Of a stretch of 10,421 nucleotides of DNA, positions 1 to 8,384 are shown piece after piece. The first letter of the stretch is position 1, and each line of letters begins with the position of its first letter. The position numbers were made by a program, and so were the translations under genes. The DNA comes from Theodoxus fluviatilis (lineage: Eukaryota > Mollusca > Gastropoda > Cycloneritida > Neritidae): positions 1 through 10,421 of the forward strand of contig JAWQFJ010014311.1 in the NCBI GenBank assembly GCA_034096865.1, written 5' to 3'. The notes beneath the pieces are model-generated. The model was not told where the DNA came from. It did no database searches and saw nothing but the letters and a program-made list of their open reading frames with translations.

Positions 1-575
1 ACAAACGGATACTGTGGCATTGTCCACGCCACTCCGCTGTCTCAAGAAAATCAGGATTCGCGGAAGAAGAAGGAAATAAAGGCAACACGTTCTTGCATAC
101 AAGCTCAGATACATTTAATCCAATAAAAATATTCCAATACTTCTATGCATACATACATTGTATATTACTTTTCTGCCTTTCAATCTTTCAGTAAGAGAAA
201 ACTAGCAATACTACTTTGCAATCATTCTGTAATCACTTCATTTGCACTGTCCGAGGACAACTCAACTTCCTGTGTGTACAAACAGTAAAATAATGCAAAC
301 AAAATATCTCACAGAGCGAAGAATAGCAGTACAACAGGGCATGGGCATTTCTTTGGATACAAGTCATCTTTCAATGTTGGAATGTTCCAAACTATCAAAC
401 ATTAGCATTGAATTTATATTTTGAAAAACGCAGCATAAAATGATATGGCAAGCAAACTGCAAATATTGTCATGCAATCAATCAACAAAGTGGCTACTAGA
501 ACCTAAGAAAACAATACAGCAGAAACTTGCGTGCATGTCATGCCAATAATAAACTCAAGTACACTACATCAGGAG
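1..575. other. No gene seen
   Basis: AT-rich unique sequence with AATAAA matches on the plus strand (near 84 and 122). The short plus-strand frame at 242-424 has no family resemblance and stops soon. No splice-bounded exon is recognisable. Confidence 0.6.
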
Positions 576-576
576 T

Positions 577-897
577 CTACAGAGAAGAAAAACACTCTTT
601 TGACATACATGGAAGTCCCAAGAAACGATACATGAAACTATCATCAGTAACAAGTTTAACGCGCGGTTGGAGTACGTGTACCTCCTTCGACTCCCCATCA
701 GCTGGGCATTTCGAGGCCTGCACCAGTAGCTCTGCTTGGCCAGGGGCCACCCCAAGCAGCCAATAATATTGCTGGGTGGGCATCGGGACAGCTAGGGTCA
801 GATGGATCAGATCCAACCGTTCGTTCAAAGCCCCTCGGAAGATCAAGCCAAGCCTATGCGCCAAAATGAACTGGTCGCCAATCCTCTTGTTTTATCC
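577..897 (-). other. Open minus-strand frame of unknown nature (~100 codons)
   Basis: The frame runs from just after a TAA near 895 to a stop at 577-579, about 105 codons open, with no ATG at its head (an internal Met occurs in AVPMPTQQYYW). It reads as mixed, protein-like composition with QQYYWLLGVAPGQAELLVQA, which falls on dispersed repeat copy A. I do not recognise it. It may be part of the same old mobile element as the piece at 870-1135, or chance. Confidence 0.2.
676..755. repeat. Dispersed repeat, copy A (unexpanded)
   Basis: It has CATCAGCTGGGC, GAGGCCTGCACCAGTAGCTC, a short TGCTTGG insert, CCAGGGG and then CACCCCAAGCAGCCAA. This matches copy B in order, with only one version of the 25-bp unit. 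It overlaps a minus-strand open frame described separately. Confidence 0.7.
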
Positions 898-1135
898 ACA
901 ATATGCACCACTACACGTGTCTTCCACTCAAACAGAAAAATCCACACATCGACCTCATCCACTGGCTCTTCTGGCAAGGACTGCACATGAGCGTTATAGA
1001 TCCAGCCAGAAGCCGCTCAACGAGAGTAGTTCTCGACAGGACCCGGGTGGTCAGCAGTTCGGGGACGAGGTCAACATGACCCAAAGCGGCGCGAGCTTTC
1101 GCAGACGACACCACAATCGGAAGCTTCGGATTTCA
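870..1135 (-). pseudogene. Possible decayed retroelement integrase remnant
   Basis: In one minus-strand frame (about 1016-864) the translation has YNAHV, then VDVWIFLFEW, then RVVVHIVDKTRGL. This recalls the start of an rve-type integrase core (first catalytic Asp, then a V-V-D-x-T strand). In another frame, slightly upstream, LGHVDLVPELL leads to a CxxCQK motif like that of the integrase zinc-binding domain. The two frames overlap, stops interrupt both, and the later catalytic Asp and Glu are not found. I treat this as a weak hint of a broken mobile-element gene, not a working one. Confidence 0.22.
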
Positions 1136-1357
1136 CAGACTAATAAGCATTTGGGGTCGTATCGGCGAGAAGTTTTCCTATGGATTGTTTAACAACAAAT
1201 ATATTTGCTGGGTTTGGTCATAGGAATCAAAAGACTTGAATCAGTAATGGTACAACAATAAGAGCTGAAGCCCCATAGGGCTACATCGCCTATATATTAT
1301 GGTCCTTTAGCCTAATGGCTGTGGTACTGTCCAGTGGGCAGCAAGGTTGTCCACAAT

Positions 1358-1472
1358 GGAATAATGCGGTTACCTTACAGGACAACTGTGAAAAAATATA
1401 TACTAAAGAGCGACATGGTGGAATAAAGAGGTAACCTTATGGGACAAACATGAAAAATGTATACTAAAGAGC
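1358..1472. repeat. Imperfect direct repeat, 62-bp period, two copies
   Basis: GGAATAATGCGGTTACCTTA through TATACTAAAGAGC (1358-1411) recurs as GGAATAAAGAGGTAACCTTA through TATACTAAAGAGC (1420-1472), with scattered substitutions. Confidence 0.8.
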
Positions 1473-1989
1473 AAATCGTTTCTTATATGCTGCACCGTTT
1501 TGTACTCAGTTTTGACATTTTCAACACAGTTGGCGACGTGGGTTGTGTCATACACGGACGGCCATGTACCAACGTCAACTCTCATATTGGCAAACAATGC
1601 CTTTCTGCCAACAGGATGTCGCCTAAGAGCGCAGTTTGAGCATCCATACACGGGTGAAAGGTCGCAATAAAAAAATCACCTTTACCTTTACTTATGATCC
1701 TCCCGTGAGATTGGCAGGGGGGAAAACTACCACTATAGGGTATACCGCCAACTGGGCTGTCCACTTGCCAAGGTCATCCTGATTTGCATTGACATTTTAT
1801 CACGTAGACATCTTGCGAACTGTCACGTTAAAAAACCAAAGGTTTGAAACTGACTCCACTTCGATCTGTCCCTCTGTCCAGTGCTTACCAGCAGCCGTCA
1901 AGGTGACCACTATAAGTATCCACATACATGGGTCGCCGTGTCGCCATTATGGAAATAACAAGATACCTGAATACAGGGTTTGCCAGAGG

Positions 1990-1990
<1 letters not shown>
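1473..1990. other. No gene seen; possible dispersed repeat at 1640-1780
   Basis: The stretch with GATCCTCCCGTGAGATTGGC, ACTACCACTATAGGG and GGGCTGTCCACTTGCC has the look of a dispersed element, but I cannot name it and see no second copy in the window. Short frames on both strands overlap each other and show no family motif. Confidence 0.35.

Positions 1991-1991
<1 letters not shown>

Positions 1992-2079
<88 letters not shown>
1992..2079. repeat. (GA)n microsatellite, ~44 repeats
   Basis: An uninterrupted GA tract of 88 bases. Reading frames across it on both strands are Arg-Glu or Ser-Leu repeats and are not genes. Confidence 0.98.
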
Positions 2080-2084
<5 letters not shown>

Positions 2085-2100
2085 CTCTTTATTGTATAGG

Positions 2101-2102
<2 letters not shown>
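2080..2102 (-). other. Retroelement-tail-like spacer between two GA tracts
   Basis: Read on the minus strand it is GGCCTATACAATAAAGAGTT followed by CGT and then the TC repeat. An AATAAA just before a simple repeat is the usual look of the 3' end of a non-LTR retroposon tail. That is inference; no body of a retroelement is recognisable next to it. Confidence 0.35.

Positions 2103-2145
<43 letters not shown>
2103..2145. repeat. (GA)n microsatellite, ~21 repeats
   Basis: A second uninterrupted GA tract, in the same orientation as the one at 1992-2079. Confidence 0.98.
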
Positions 2146-2147
<2 letters not shown>

Positions 2148-2367
2148 GCCCAAGGATGGCCAGAAGGATGGACAGAAGTGTGGACAGGATTATGTCCAGT
2201 CTCTCAGTCATCCTCGCAAAGACGTGCATTGATGGGAGTACATGTAGATATCTCTACAACTCACAAAAGCTATTATGCAACAAAAACATCATTCATTTAA
2301 ATCCAACAGTAGTCAGACAAGAAATCATTGTTTATGCCAACGCACAAACATAACTGTGACATACGAC

Positions 2368-2800
2368 CAGAGTCACTTGCTGCCCCCCTCATCAGCTGCA
2401 ACCCCTGGCTGCTGGGCTTTCGGGGCCTGCTCCAGTGGCTCAGCCAGGGGCCTGCTCCAGACGCTCAGCCAGGGGCCTGCTCCAGTAGCTCAGCCAGGGG
2501 CCTGCTCCAGTAGCTCAGCCAGGGGCCTGCTCCAGTAGCTCAGCCAGGGGCCTGCTCCAGTAGCTCAGCCAGGGGCATGCTCCAGTAGCTCAGCCAGGGG
2601 CCTGCTCCAGTAGCTCAGCCAGGGGCCTGCTCCAGTAGCTCAGCCAGGGGCCTGCTCCAGTAGCTCAGCCAGGGGCCTGCTCCAGTAGCTCAGCCAGGGG
2701 CCTGCTCCAGTAGCTCAGCCAGCGGCCTGCTCCAGTAGCTCAGCCAGGGGCCTGCTCCAGTAGCTCAGCCAGGGGCAGCCCCAAGCAGCCAAAGAAGCTA
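2368..2800. repeat. Dispersed repeat, copy B (host of the 25-bp minisatellite)
   Basis: The left flank (2368-2425: CAGAGTCACTT, CATCAGCTG, CCCTGGCTGCTGGG) resembles 4677-4725. The flank around the array (CATCAGCTG before, CCCCAAGCAGCCAA after 2776) resembles 686-755. The array thus sits where the other copy has one or two unit-like pieces. Confidence 0.7.
2426..2775. repeat. 25-bp minisatellite, 14 exact-length copies
   Basis: Fourteen contiguous units of 25 bases, each starting CCTGCTCCAG and ending CTCAGCCAGGGG. Variants: copy 1 (GTGGCT), copy 2 (ACGCT), copy 7 (CATGC) and copy 12 (AGCGG); the other ten are identical. Because 25 is not a multiple of three, the frame changes every copy, so it is not coding. 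There are no spacers, so it is not a CRISPR array. Confidence 0.97.
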
Positions 2801-4676
2801 CTGAGGGCATGGGTACTAGTCCTCTCCTCAGAGGGAACCACTCAGACATGTATACATGTTTACCCCATGTCAACTGCCTTCAAGAGAGAAATAAGAACTT
2901 GATTATTCAAACAAGAAAAACCTCATTTCAAAATGTAGCAACACTCTCCAGTAGGTACTGAGCATGTCCTTCCTCTAAGGAAAAGGTATCCTTCAATTTT
3001 GTAATGCAATCATCATTTATAAACTATCGATAGTCCACTCTCTCTCTCTCAACATACACAAACACACACTCTTTAAGATCAATGATATTTCAGCACTGAA
3101 GTCTCACAAATTGCTACTTAGAAATGAAGTTAATGTATGCTTATGTGTGGGCAAATGTGTGTGCAAGTATGTGAGCGCGTGTGTTTATGTGATTTGTGAC
3201 ACAAAAAACATTTATGCAGCCCTTCCATTGATCGGATCAGACGCCAGAAAGGTGTTTCCTGACGAGCAGTGAGGTGCTTCACAAGGCACCCCTCTTATGT
3301 CTTGTGTATTGCCTGCTATGTTAATTAATTGTATTGTATTTAACTCTTCTTTTATTTCAACTGTCCAGTGTGCGAGTGTTGGAATGCTTTGTATGAGTGT
3401 GGACTTTTCATTGTAAACGCCATGAGCTTGCCTATTAGGGAAGGTATGTGCGTATAAGAAATCTGTATTATTATTATTATTATTACGACCATCACAAATT
3501 GCTTCACCACTTTCCACAAAAGCACAGTCTGCTTCAGCACATCATTTCGAAACAGGGCATGTAGGTAGGAAATTGCTGAGTAGTTTGGCATGGTAAGTCA
3601 TGGGTAAGGTCTTTGGGAAGCACTCTATGGTTAACAACCCCACAAGTCAAAGAAAAATGAAAAAGGCATACACAATAGTTTTCAAGCAAAGTAAAATACA
3701 CAAACGCACGCATGCAAGTATGCTCATGTGGGCGTGCATGCATACACGCACACACAACACCCCCCCCACACACACACACCACTTGTAAGAGCAACGAGTG
3801 ACTTTAATAATTCTGACACACTCACACAGGTAGTAGTTGGTCAAGTTGGGAAATCATCATTTTGGCACCGAGTGATTAGAAAATCTACCCACTTTCAACG
3901 CATGTTGCCCATCAAATGACATGATCATCAAAGAGAAGATGAAAAACCCCACGAGTGTCTGCCTTTGTCACAAAATATTTTCGCCCTCTCCTCATTGCTT
4001 GAGCATTAAGGCTCAACTTGAATCACAAACATACAGTTCCCGTACAGTCCCAAGACACTTACAAACACTTTAACACTGGAGAGGATATGAAGTTCAACAG
4101 GCATTTTCTACAGGTTTTCTTTGTAATAGTTGAGGTGATGTGCAATCCGAGTTCATTTAGCCTCCCTCGTGAATAAATACACATGCTGGTTTTGTCACTG
4201 TAGAAAGCCATGAATAAAACTTTCTCAAAAGCTCAAAGTTGTTGTAAACACAGAAATACTCATACAATTTTCCAAGTGCTTGTAACAAAAGGTTTTAAGC
4301 ATAATCCAAGTTGGAAAGCAGGTGGAGCTCCTGCACAGAACCATAAAACATACACGTGTTGGATGCTAATACTCCCTTGCTACAAACACAGTAAAAATAG
4401 CAAGAACGGAACAGAACAGAACAGAACAGTATCATAGTTTCTATCGGGAGAGCTACAAGCTGAGGTGAGACTCTACTTCACAGTGTGCCCCAAGTCATAG
4501 GTGGCAAAACGAGGCTACAAGACAGTTTCCCTCCAGTGGTGGCACCACCATCAGGCTGGATCACTCTAGGATCACAGACACAGATGTGCTATTTTCTTCA
4601 CTGCAAACTGTATGAATTAGAAGTAAGCATAGGCTGAAAGTGACAATATACATATAGGTAGTGTGTAGCATGCAGT
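2801..4676. other. No gene seen; scattered simple repeats
   Basis: Contains a CT tract (3040-3050), GT-rich sequence (3145-3190), (ATT)n at about 3466-3486, a CA-rich stretch with a run of Cs (3745-3782) and a GAACA pentamer run (4408-4429). The minus-strand frame at 3212-3517 crosses the ATT repeat (Asn run) and has no recognisable domain; it is not called. Confidence 0.6.
2846..2859. repeat. 14-bp perfect palindrome
   Basis: ACATGTATACATGT is its own reverse complement. It stands alone, with no partner motif around it. Confidence 0.9.
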
Positions 4677-4725
4677 CAGAGTGACTTAGAGAGCCCCGCA
4701 CCAGCTGGAAGCCCTGGCTGCTGGG
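4677..4725. repeat. Dispersed repeat, copy C (left part only)
   Basis: CAGAGTGACTT, CACCAGCTGGAAGCCC and TGGCTGCTGGG align with 2368-2417 at most positions. No 25-bp unit follows, so the element is truncated or diverged. Confidence 0.6.
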
Positions 4726-4964
4726 AATACACATGGAGAAACCCTGCAGGGATAAACACAGCTCAAGTCACTGGACCCTTTGTGGAAATAATGGGCAAAA
4801 TAGGTCAACAAGTGCTTGACTATGCATTTTGACATAACGCTATCTCTCAAACAATAACAATGCAATGTGCGAGTTAACAGGATTCTGGTTTTTTTATTGT
4901 TATGACTGACAATTTTGATTTATATCATGGTAATTACAAAAAATCCCAGATACATGTATTACCC

Positions 4965-5124
4965 CATCATCATCATCAACATCATCATCATCATCATCAT
5001 CATCGTCGTCTTCGTCATCATCATCATCATCATCGTCATCGTCCTCATCATCATCGTCATCGTTATCGTCCTCATCATCATCATCATCATCATCATCATC
5101 GTCCTTCTCCTCCTAATCATCACG
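4965..5124. repeat. (CAT/CGT)n trinucleotide tract, ~155 bp
   Basis: CAT repeats with CGT, CTT and CCT interruptions. Frames through it give poly-His or poly-Ile proteins (4902-5249 and 4915-5169), taken as artefacts of the repeat. Confidence 0.95.
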
Positions 5125-6278
5125 GACGGGCATCCATCAGTCCCGAGAACAATGGATATGTGTGGCTAGGGGCCAGTCCCGCGCAGTCGATGGCGTCTGC
5201 TGTGACTGCGGAGTCCTATGCAGGAATGACAGTCCAAGCCACATTATGAAATCGTTATTATCAAATCCTCACGACAACCTCTGTCCCTAGACACCCTTGC
5301 TTTCCCACTGTGCAGCACCCACTGACCTGTCAATCAAACTTCTCAGCAGAAGAAGGCAATGTCACCGAAGCACCTTGCCCAAGGATGCAACTCTAGGATC
5401 CGTGCAGATCTGAGCACAACGCCTGCCAGCCATGAAGGCGCTACAGACACGGGCCCCGACCGCCCACTGAAGCCTCGCTATTACAGGTGCATCCTTGAGC
5501 TCAGCACCCAACTCATGTGCATCTTCCAATCCAGATGTAAAATGGGTGCCTGCGAGGGCTGGAGTGAAAGTCTTGTCAGGCAGTGCGACTTCCTGCAGTC
5601 TGACTGCGAGGTCCCTGGGTGTTGAGATGATGCTCTGACAATTAAGCAGGTCTGACGACCTGGGAGTAAAAGTACACAGTTTCAGCACCTGAAGCTGGGA
5701 GGGGAAGTGGCACTACAACACTTATAGCACCTGGGAATTTCTCCCCTCCACACCAGGACACAATTATGAAAACTTCACATTATTATTCATAACTGCACAT
5801 TATTGACTGCTACCACGTAAAGTCCATCCCAGTCTCAAAGGCAGCGTTTCACTTTACTCCAGTAAAACTATAATCATATTTTTCATATGTTTTCAAGAGA
5901 AACAATCATATCTCTTCTCACAGTAGCTTGCCCAGAAAACTTTTTCTCCAGTCAGACCAAACATGCAATGATGATTTCTATGGTTCACTTTCACCTACAC
6001 AAGCATTTGATATGTGGAAAAACAGTTTCCAAAAATGGAGGATATGGATTATCATTTCATGACAATTTAATCTCTCTTTCCAGACCTGCAGGATATTTGG
6101 CATCTCAGCGTCTGTGTCCTTTTCTCTAATTCAAGGGAGCCTACTCAATCGATCTTCACTGTCTTGGATAGTGAGTGTTCAATTTCTTGTCAGACTGACA
6201 AAGCTCTATAAGTAAAACCACCTTTTCTTGTCCACTGAATGGGACTTAGAAAAATAAATCTCTCATCACAATAATGAT
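5125..6278. other. No gene seen
   Basis: The GC-richer part 5340-5640 includes CACCTTGCCCAAGG (near 5371), a motif seen in many animal dispersed repeats, and has overlapping frames on both strands (5359-5625 plus, 5362-5688 minus) without any domain I know. The rest is AT-rich. If the AGPAT transcript is long, its 3' end would fall near 6260. Confidence 0.45.
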
Positions 6279-6284
6279 TTTATT
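6279..6284 (-). promoter_or_regulatory. Candidate polyadenylation signal for the minus-strand gene
   Basis: AATAAA on the minus strand, followed by ATCATTATTGTGATGAG and then ATTTATTTTT, a U/GU-rich downstream element in about the right place. If used, the 3' UTR would be close to 2 kb. Other minus-strand AATAAA matches (near 3352, 4894 and 2090) lie further away or inside repeats. Confidence 0.3.
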
Positions 6285-7575
6285 CAAAACTTTTTGTAAG
6301 GAGCCAAGATTTGCAGATTTACCGACGATCTTATGGTTTCAAAGTGACTCAAAGTAATGAAAACAGGTAAGTAACTTTAGAATCACCAACATACGACTGT
6401 CTTCAAAAAGAAAAAAAAAGAAAACTAAATATGCAGACACAATTTGCCTTCCCGAGACTAATGTAAGAAAAACTGCACAGAAAAAAAAGAAAGATAAGTA
6501 CTATTGTATCAAATAGGTATAAATATATATATTACTCTCAAAATCATTAACCGATTTCTAAACATCCCACTCTTGATCACTAGATTTGACCAACATGATT
6601 TCCAGCATCCTTCTCATGCCAGCAAAAATCGCAGCACAGATGGCTATCCTCACGGCCACTTCCCTGCAAGTCCTCCCCACAAATCAAGTGCACTGAGGAG
6701 CTACACAGGTGGGTGGCCTCACTGAGTCCACAAATGCAGAAATGTCAGGTTTCTCAGCTCTCCTGGTGTGTCCCAGTGTGTCTCAGTGCGTCCCAGCATG
6801 TCCCAGCATGTCCCAGTGCGGCTCCACTGACACATGTATTAGCTGCACCCTTGAGGACAATGGGGACACTGGAGACGCTCTGGGCAACATCCTTTGTCTT
6901 GTACCTGGCTCTGTTGAGGTGGATTCCATGTCTGCCCATCTGATGGATGCGCTAGTCTGTTGTATAATGACAGGTGTTACACCTGACAGAGCAAAAGTTT
7001 AAAAAAAATAGTGTGCCAGAACATACTGCATTTTTCCCCAGATAACAAGTACTGAGTTGATCACTTGGTAGAGCAATGAATTACTTGTTGGAGCTTATGA
7101 CTGTGTTCCTTACCACCAAAAGACTGGTGATGTGGTGATCTACATTACTGTTGTTTGATACCTATCCTCCTTGCAAAATCTAGAGACAGACTCCTGATTC
7201 TGATTTCAAGCGATGGCTGCAACACTTGAAACACAAAAAAATGATATGTGTTGTGATGGATCTTTGATCACTGCAAACCTTTTGATTGGCGGTTCAACTG
7301 AAATTCACATCCTCTGTCCCACCAGTCTTGACAAGACTGCACAGATTCAACAAAAATAGATTATATCACATAGATCCAGTCTCCCTTCAAAATCTTAACA
7401 AAGTCATACAATCAGGCATTAAACTGTGACAGCAACAATCATTAAAAAAAAAGTCTACATCATCAATCAAAACATAATTCATCTTTCCCTGCCATCAGGA
7501 ATATTCATCTTTTCTTCTTCTTTGTCAGCAAATAAACTCATCAACTGCACCTTTATCAAATTTCTCCCTGGAAAA
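6285..7575. other. No gene seen; possible distal 3' UTR of AGPAT
   Basis: Mostly AT-rich unique sequence. The plus-strand frames at 6709-7002 and 6713-6943 run through a decamer repeat (6771-6820) and show no domain. Confidence 0.45.
6771..6820. repeat. 10-bp tandem repeat, 5 copies
   Basis: Units TCCCAGTGTG, TCTCAGTGCG, TCCCAGCATG (twice) and TCCCAGTGCG, contiguous and of constant length. Confidence 0.9.
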
Positions 7576-7733
7576 AGTGGAGAAAAAGGGGGAGAGGGGG
7601 TGGGTGGTGGGGGGGGGGGTGAGGGTGTTGAGGGGAGAGGGGTAGGGGTGACAGGGAAAGGGGTGGGAGTTTAAGGAAAGTGGATGAAGAGCAAGGGGTG
7701 AGGGTTAGGGTGGGAGGGGTAAGGGGTTAGCCG
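7576..7733 (+). repeat. G-rich tract with quadruplex potential
   Basis: The plus strand carries many G runs of three or more with short loops, among them eleven Gs at 7609-7619 and GGGTTAGGG near 7702. It is the template strand of the AGPAT gene if transcription extends this far. Confidence 0.75.
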
Positions 7734-7764
<31 letters not shown>

Positions 7765-7815
7765 TGTGTGTGTGTGTATGTGTGTGTGCGTGTGTGTGTG
7801 AGTGTGTGTGTGAGT

Positions 7816-7856
<41 letters not shown>

Positions 7857-7869
7857 TGTGTGTACGTGT
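7734..7869. repeat. (GT)n/(CA)n microsatellite, ~135 bp, interrupted
   Basis: GT dinucleotides on the plus strand with TATG, GCGTG and several GAGTG interruptions, which suggest an old tract with internal duplications. It is flanked on both sides by G-rich sequence. Confidence 0.95.
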
Positions 7870-7872
7870 TTA

Positions 7873-8213
7873 ATGGTAGAGGAGGGGAGTGAGGGATGAA
7901 GGATAAGGGTGGAATACAGGGGGTGGGGGAGGGACAAAGGAAGAGGGTGGGGGGGAGGGGATAGGATTGGGGGGTGAGGTTGGTGGGTGGAAGTGCAGGA
8001 GGGAAGAGGTAATAAGAAAATGAGTAATATTGTAGCAAACAGTATTCAACTGGAAGTGGGGATGAGAGGGGGTATGAAGGAGAGCGGAGGGGTGGAGTCT
8101 ATGATGTGGTGGGGATGAGAGTGGGGCACAAAACGGATGGGGGTGGGGTGGGGGGGGAGTGGTGGGGTGGTGGTGGTGGTAATGGGGGAGGGTGAGACCT
8201 GACAAAAGAGAGA
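7873..8213 (+). repeat. Second G-rich tract
   Basis: G runs alternate with GA, GT and AAG spacers (for example near 7920-7975 and 8138-8190). It has the same composition bias as 7576-7733 and is separated from it by the GT tract. Long reading frames on the minus strand here are Pro/His/Ser-rich translations of low-complexity sequence. Confidence 0.7.
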
Positions 8214-8223
8214 GAGGCATGGT

Positions 8224-8384
8224 CTATCTGGCACCGCCATTCAGTCTGGGAGTGAGGGACTCCAGGGAGAGCTGATTGAAGGTATCCAGCATGGAGCGCC
8301 GGATGGTCTCCATCATTTCTGGAATGTCTTCCCGCTTCAGGCCCAGTGTGGGGACGGGAGGCAGGACTCGGATGAGGAACTTGC
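8224..8384 (-). CDS. AGPAT1: AGPAT terminal coding exon
   Basis: The 161 coding bases complete the split Gly codon, give 52 residues (starting [15 protein letters not shown] and ending LNGGAR) and stop at TAG 8226-8224. The acceptor is TTACTGTCCACTGCAG before GCAAGTTCC; its pyrimidine tract is only moderate. The [18 protein letters not shown] helix is the usual C-terminal region of AGPAT1-type proteins. The last eleven or so residues look unconserved. The first seven exon bases (GCAAGTT) and the intron before them are tandemly duplicated upstream. Confidence 0.92.

Larger units (their letters stand above)
7575..8223 (-). other. Probable AGPAT 3' UTR start: C-rich with CA repeat
   Basis: Directly after the stop codon the sense (minus) strand is strongly C-rich (8213-7873), then (CA)n (7869-7734), then C-rich again (7733-7576). 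No splice donor is needed to end the gene, so it most likely starts as 3' UTR. The end of the transcript cannot be fixed. ATTAAA at 7874-7869 is a weak signal next to the CA tract; AATAAA at 6284-6279 is better placed. Confidence 0.5.

Noticed and set aside
1789..2353. Arg-Glu repeat proteins across the GA tracts
   Set aside because: Two plus-strand frames and one minus-strand frame are open over the same simple repeat; nothing recognisable lies on either side.
2275..2538. Frames through the 25-bp minisatellite
   Set aside because: The unit length is not a multiple of three, so each copy is read in a different frame; no selection for coding is possible.
2426..2775. CRISPR array
   Set aside because: The 25-bp repeats are contiguous with no spacers, no cas genes are present, and the window is eukaryotic.
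2426..2775. tRNA or tRNA-derived SINE, because each unit contains TAGCTCAGCCAGG, which fits the box A consensus
   Set aside because: There is no box B (GGTTCRA) at the right distance, and no acceptor or T-arm pairing. The match looks like coincidence in a repeated word.
3212..3517. 101-residue minus-strand frame
   Set aside because: It passes through an ATT repeat (Asn run), has another frame overlapping it, and shows no known motif.
4902..5249. Plus-strand frame with a long His run (and an Ile-run frame inside it)
   Set aside because: It is the direct translation of a CAT/CGT microsatellite; all frames stay open because the trinucleotide contains no stop, and the flanks show no domain or splice context.
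7702..7711. Telomere-like GGGTTAGGG
   Set aside because: It is a single unit inside a G-rich tract; there is no tandem telomeric array.
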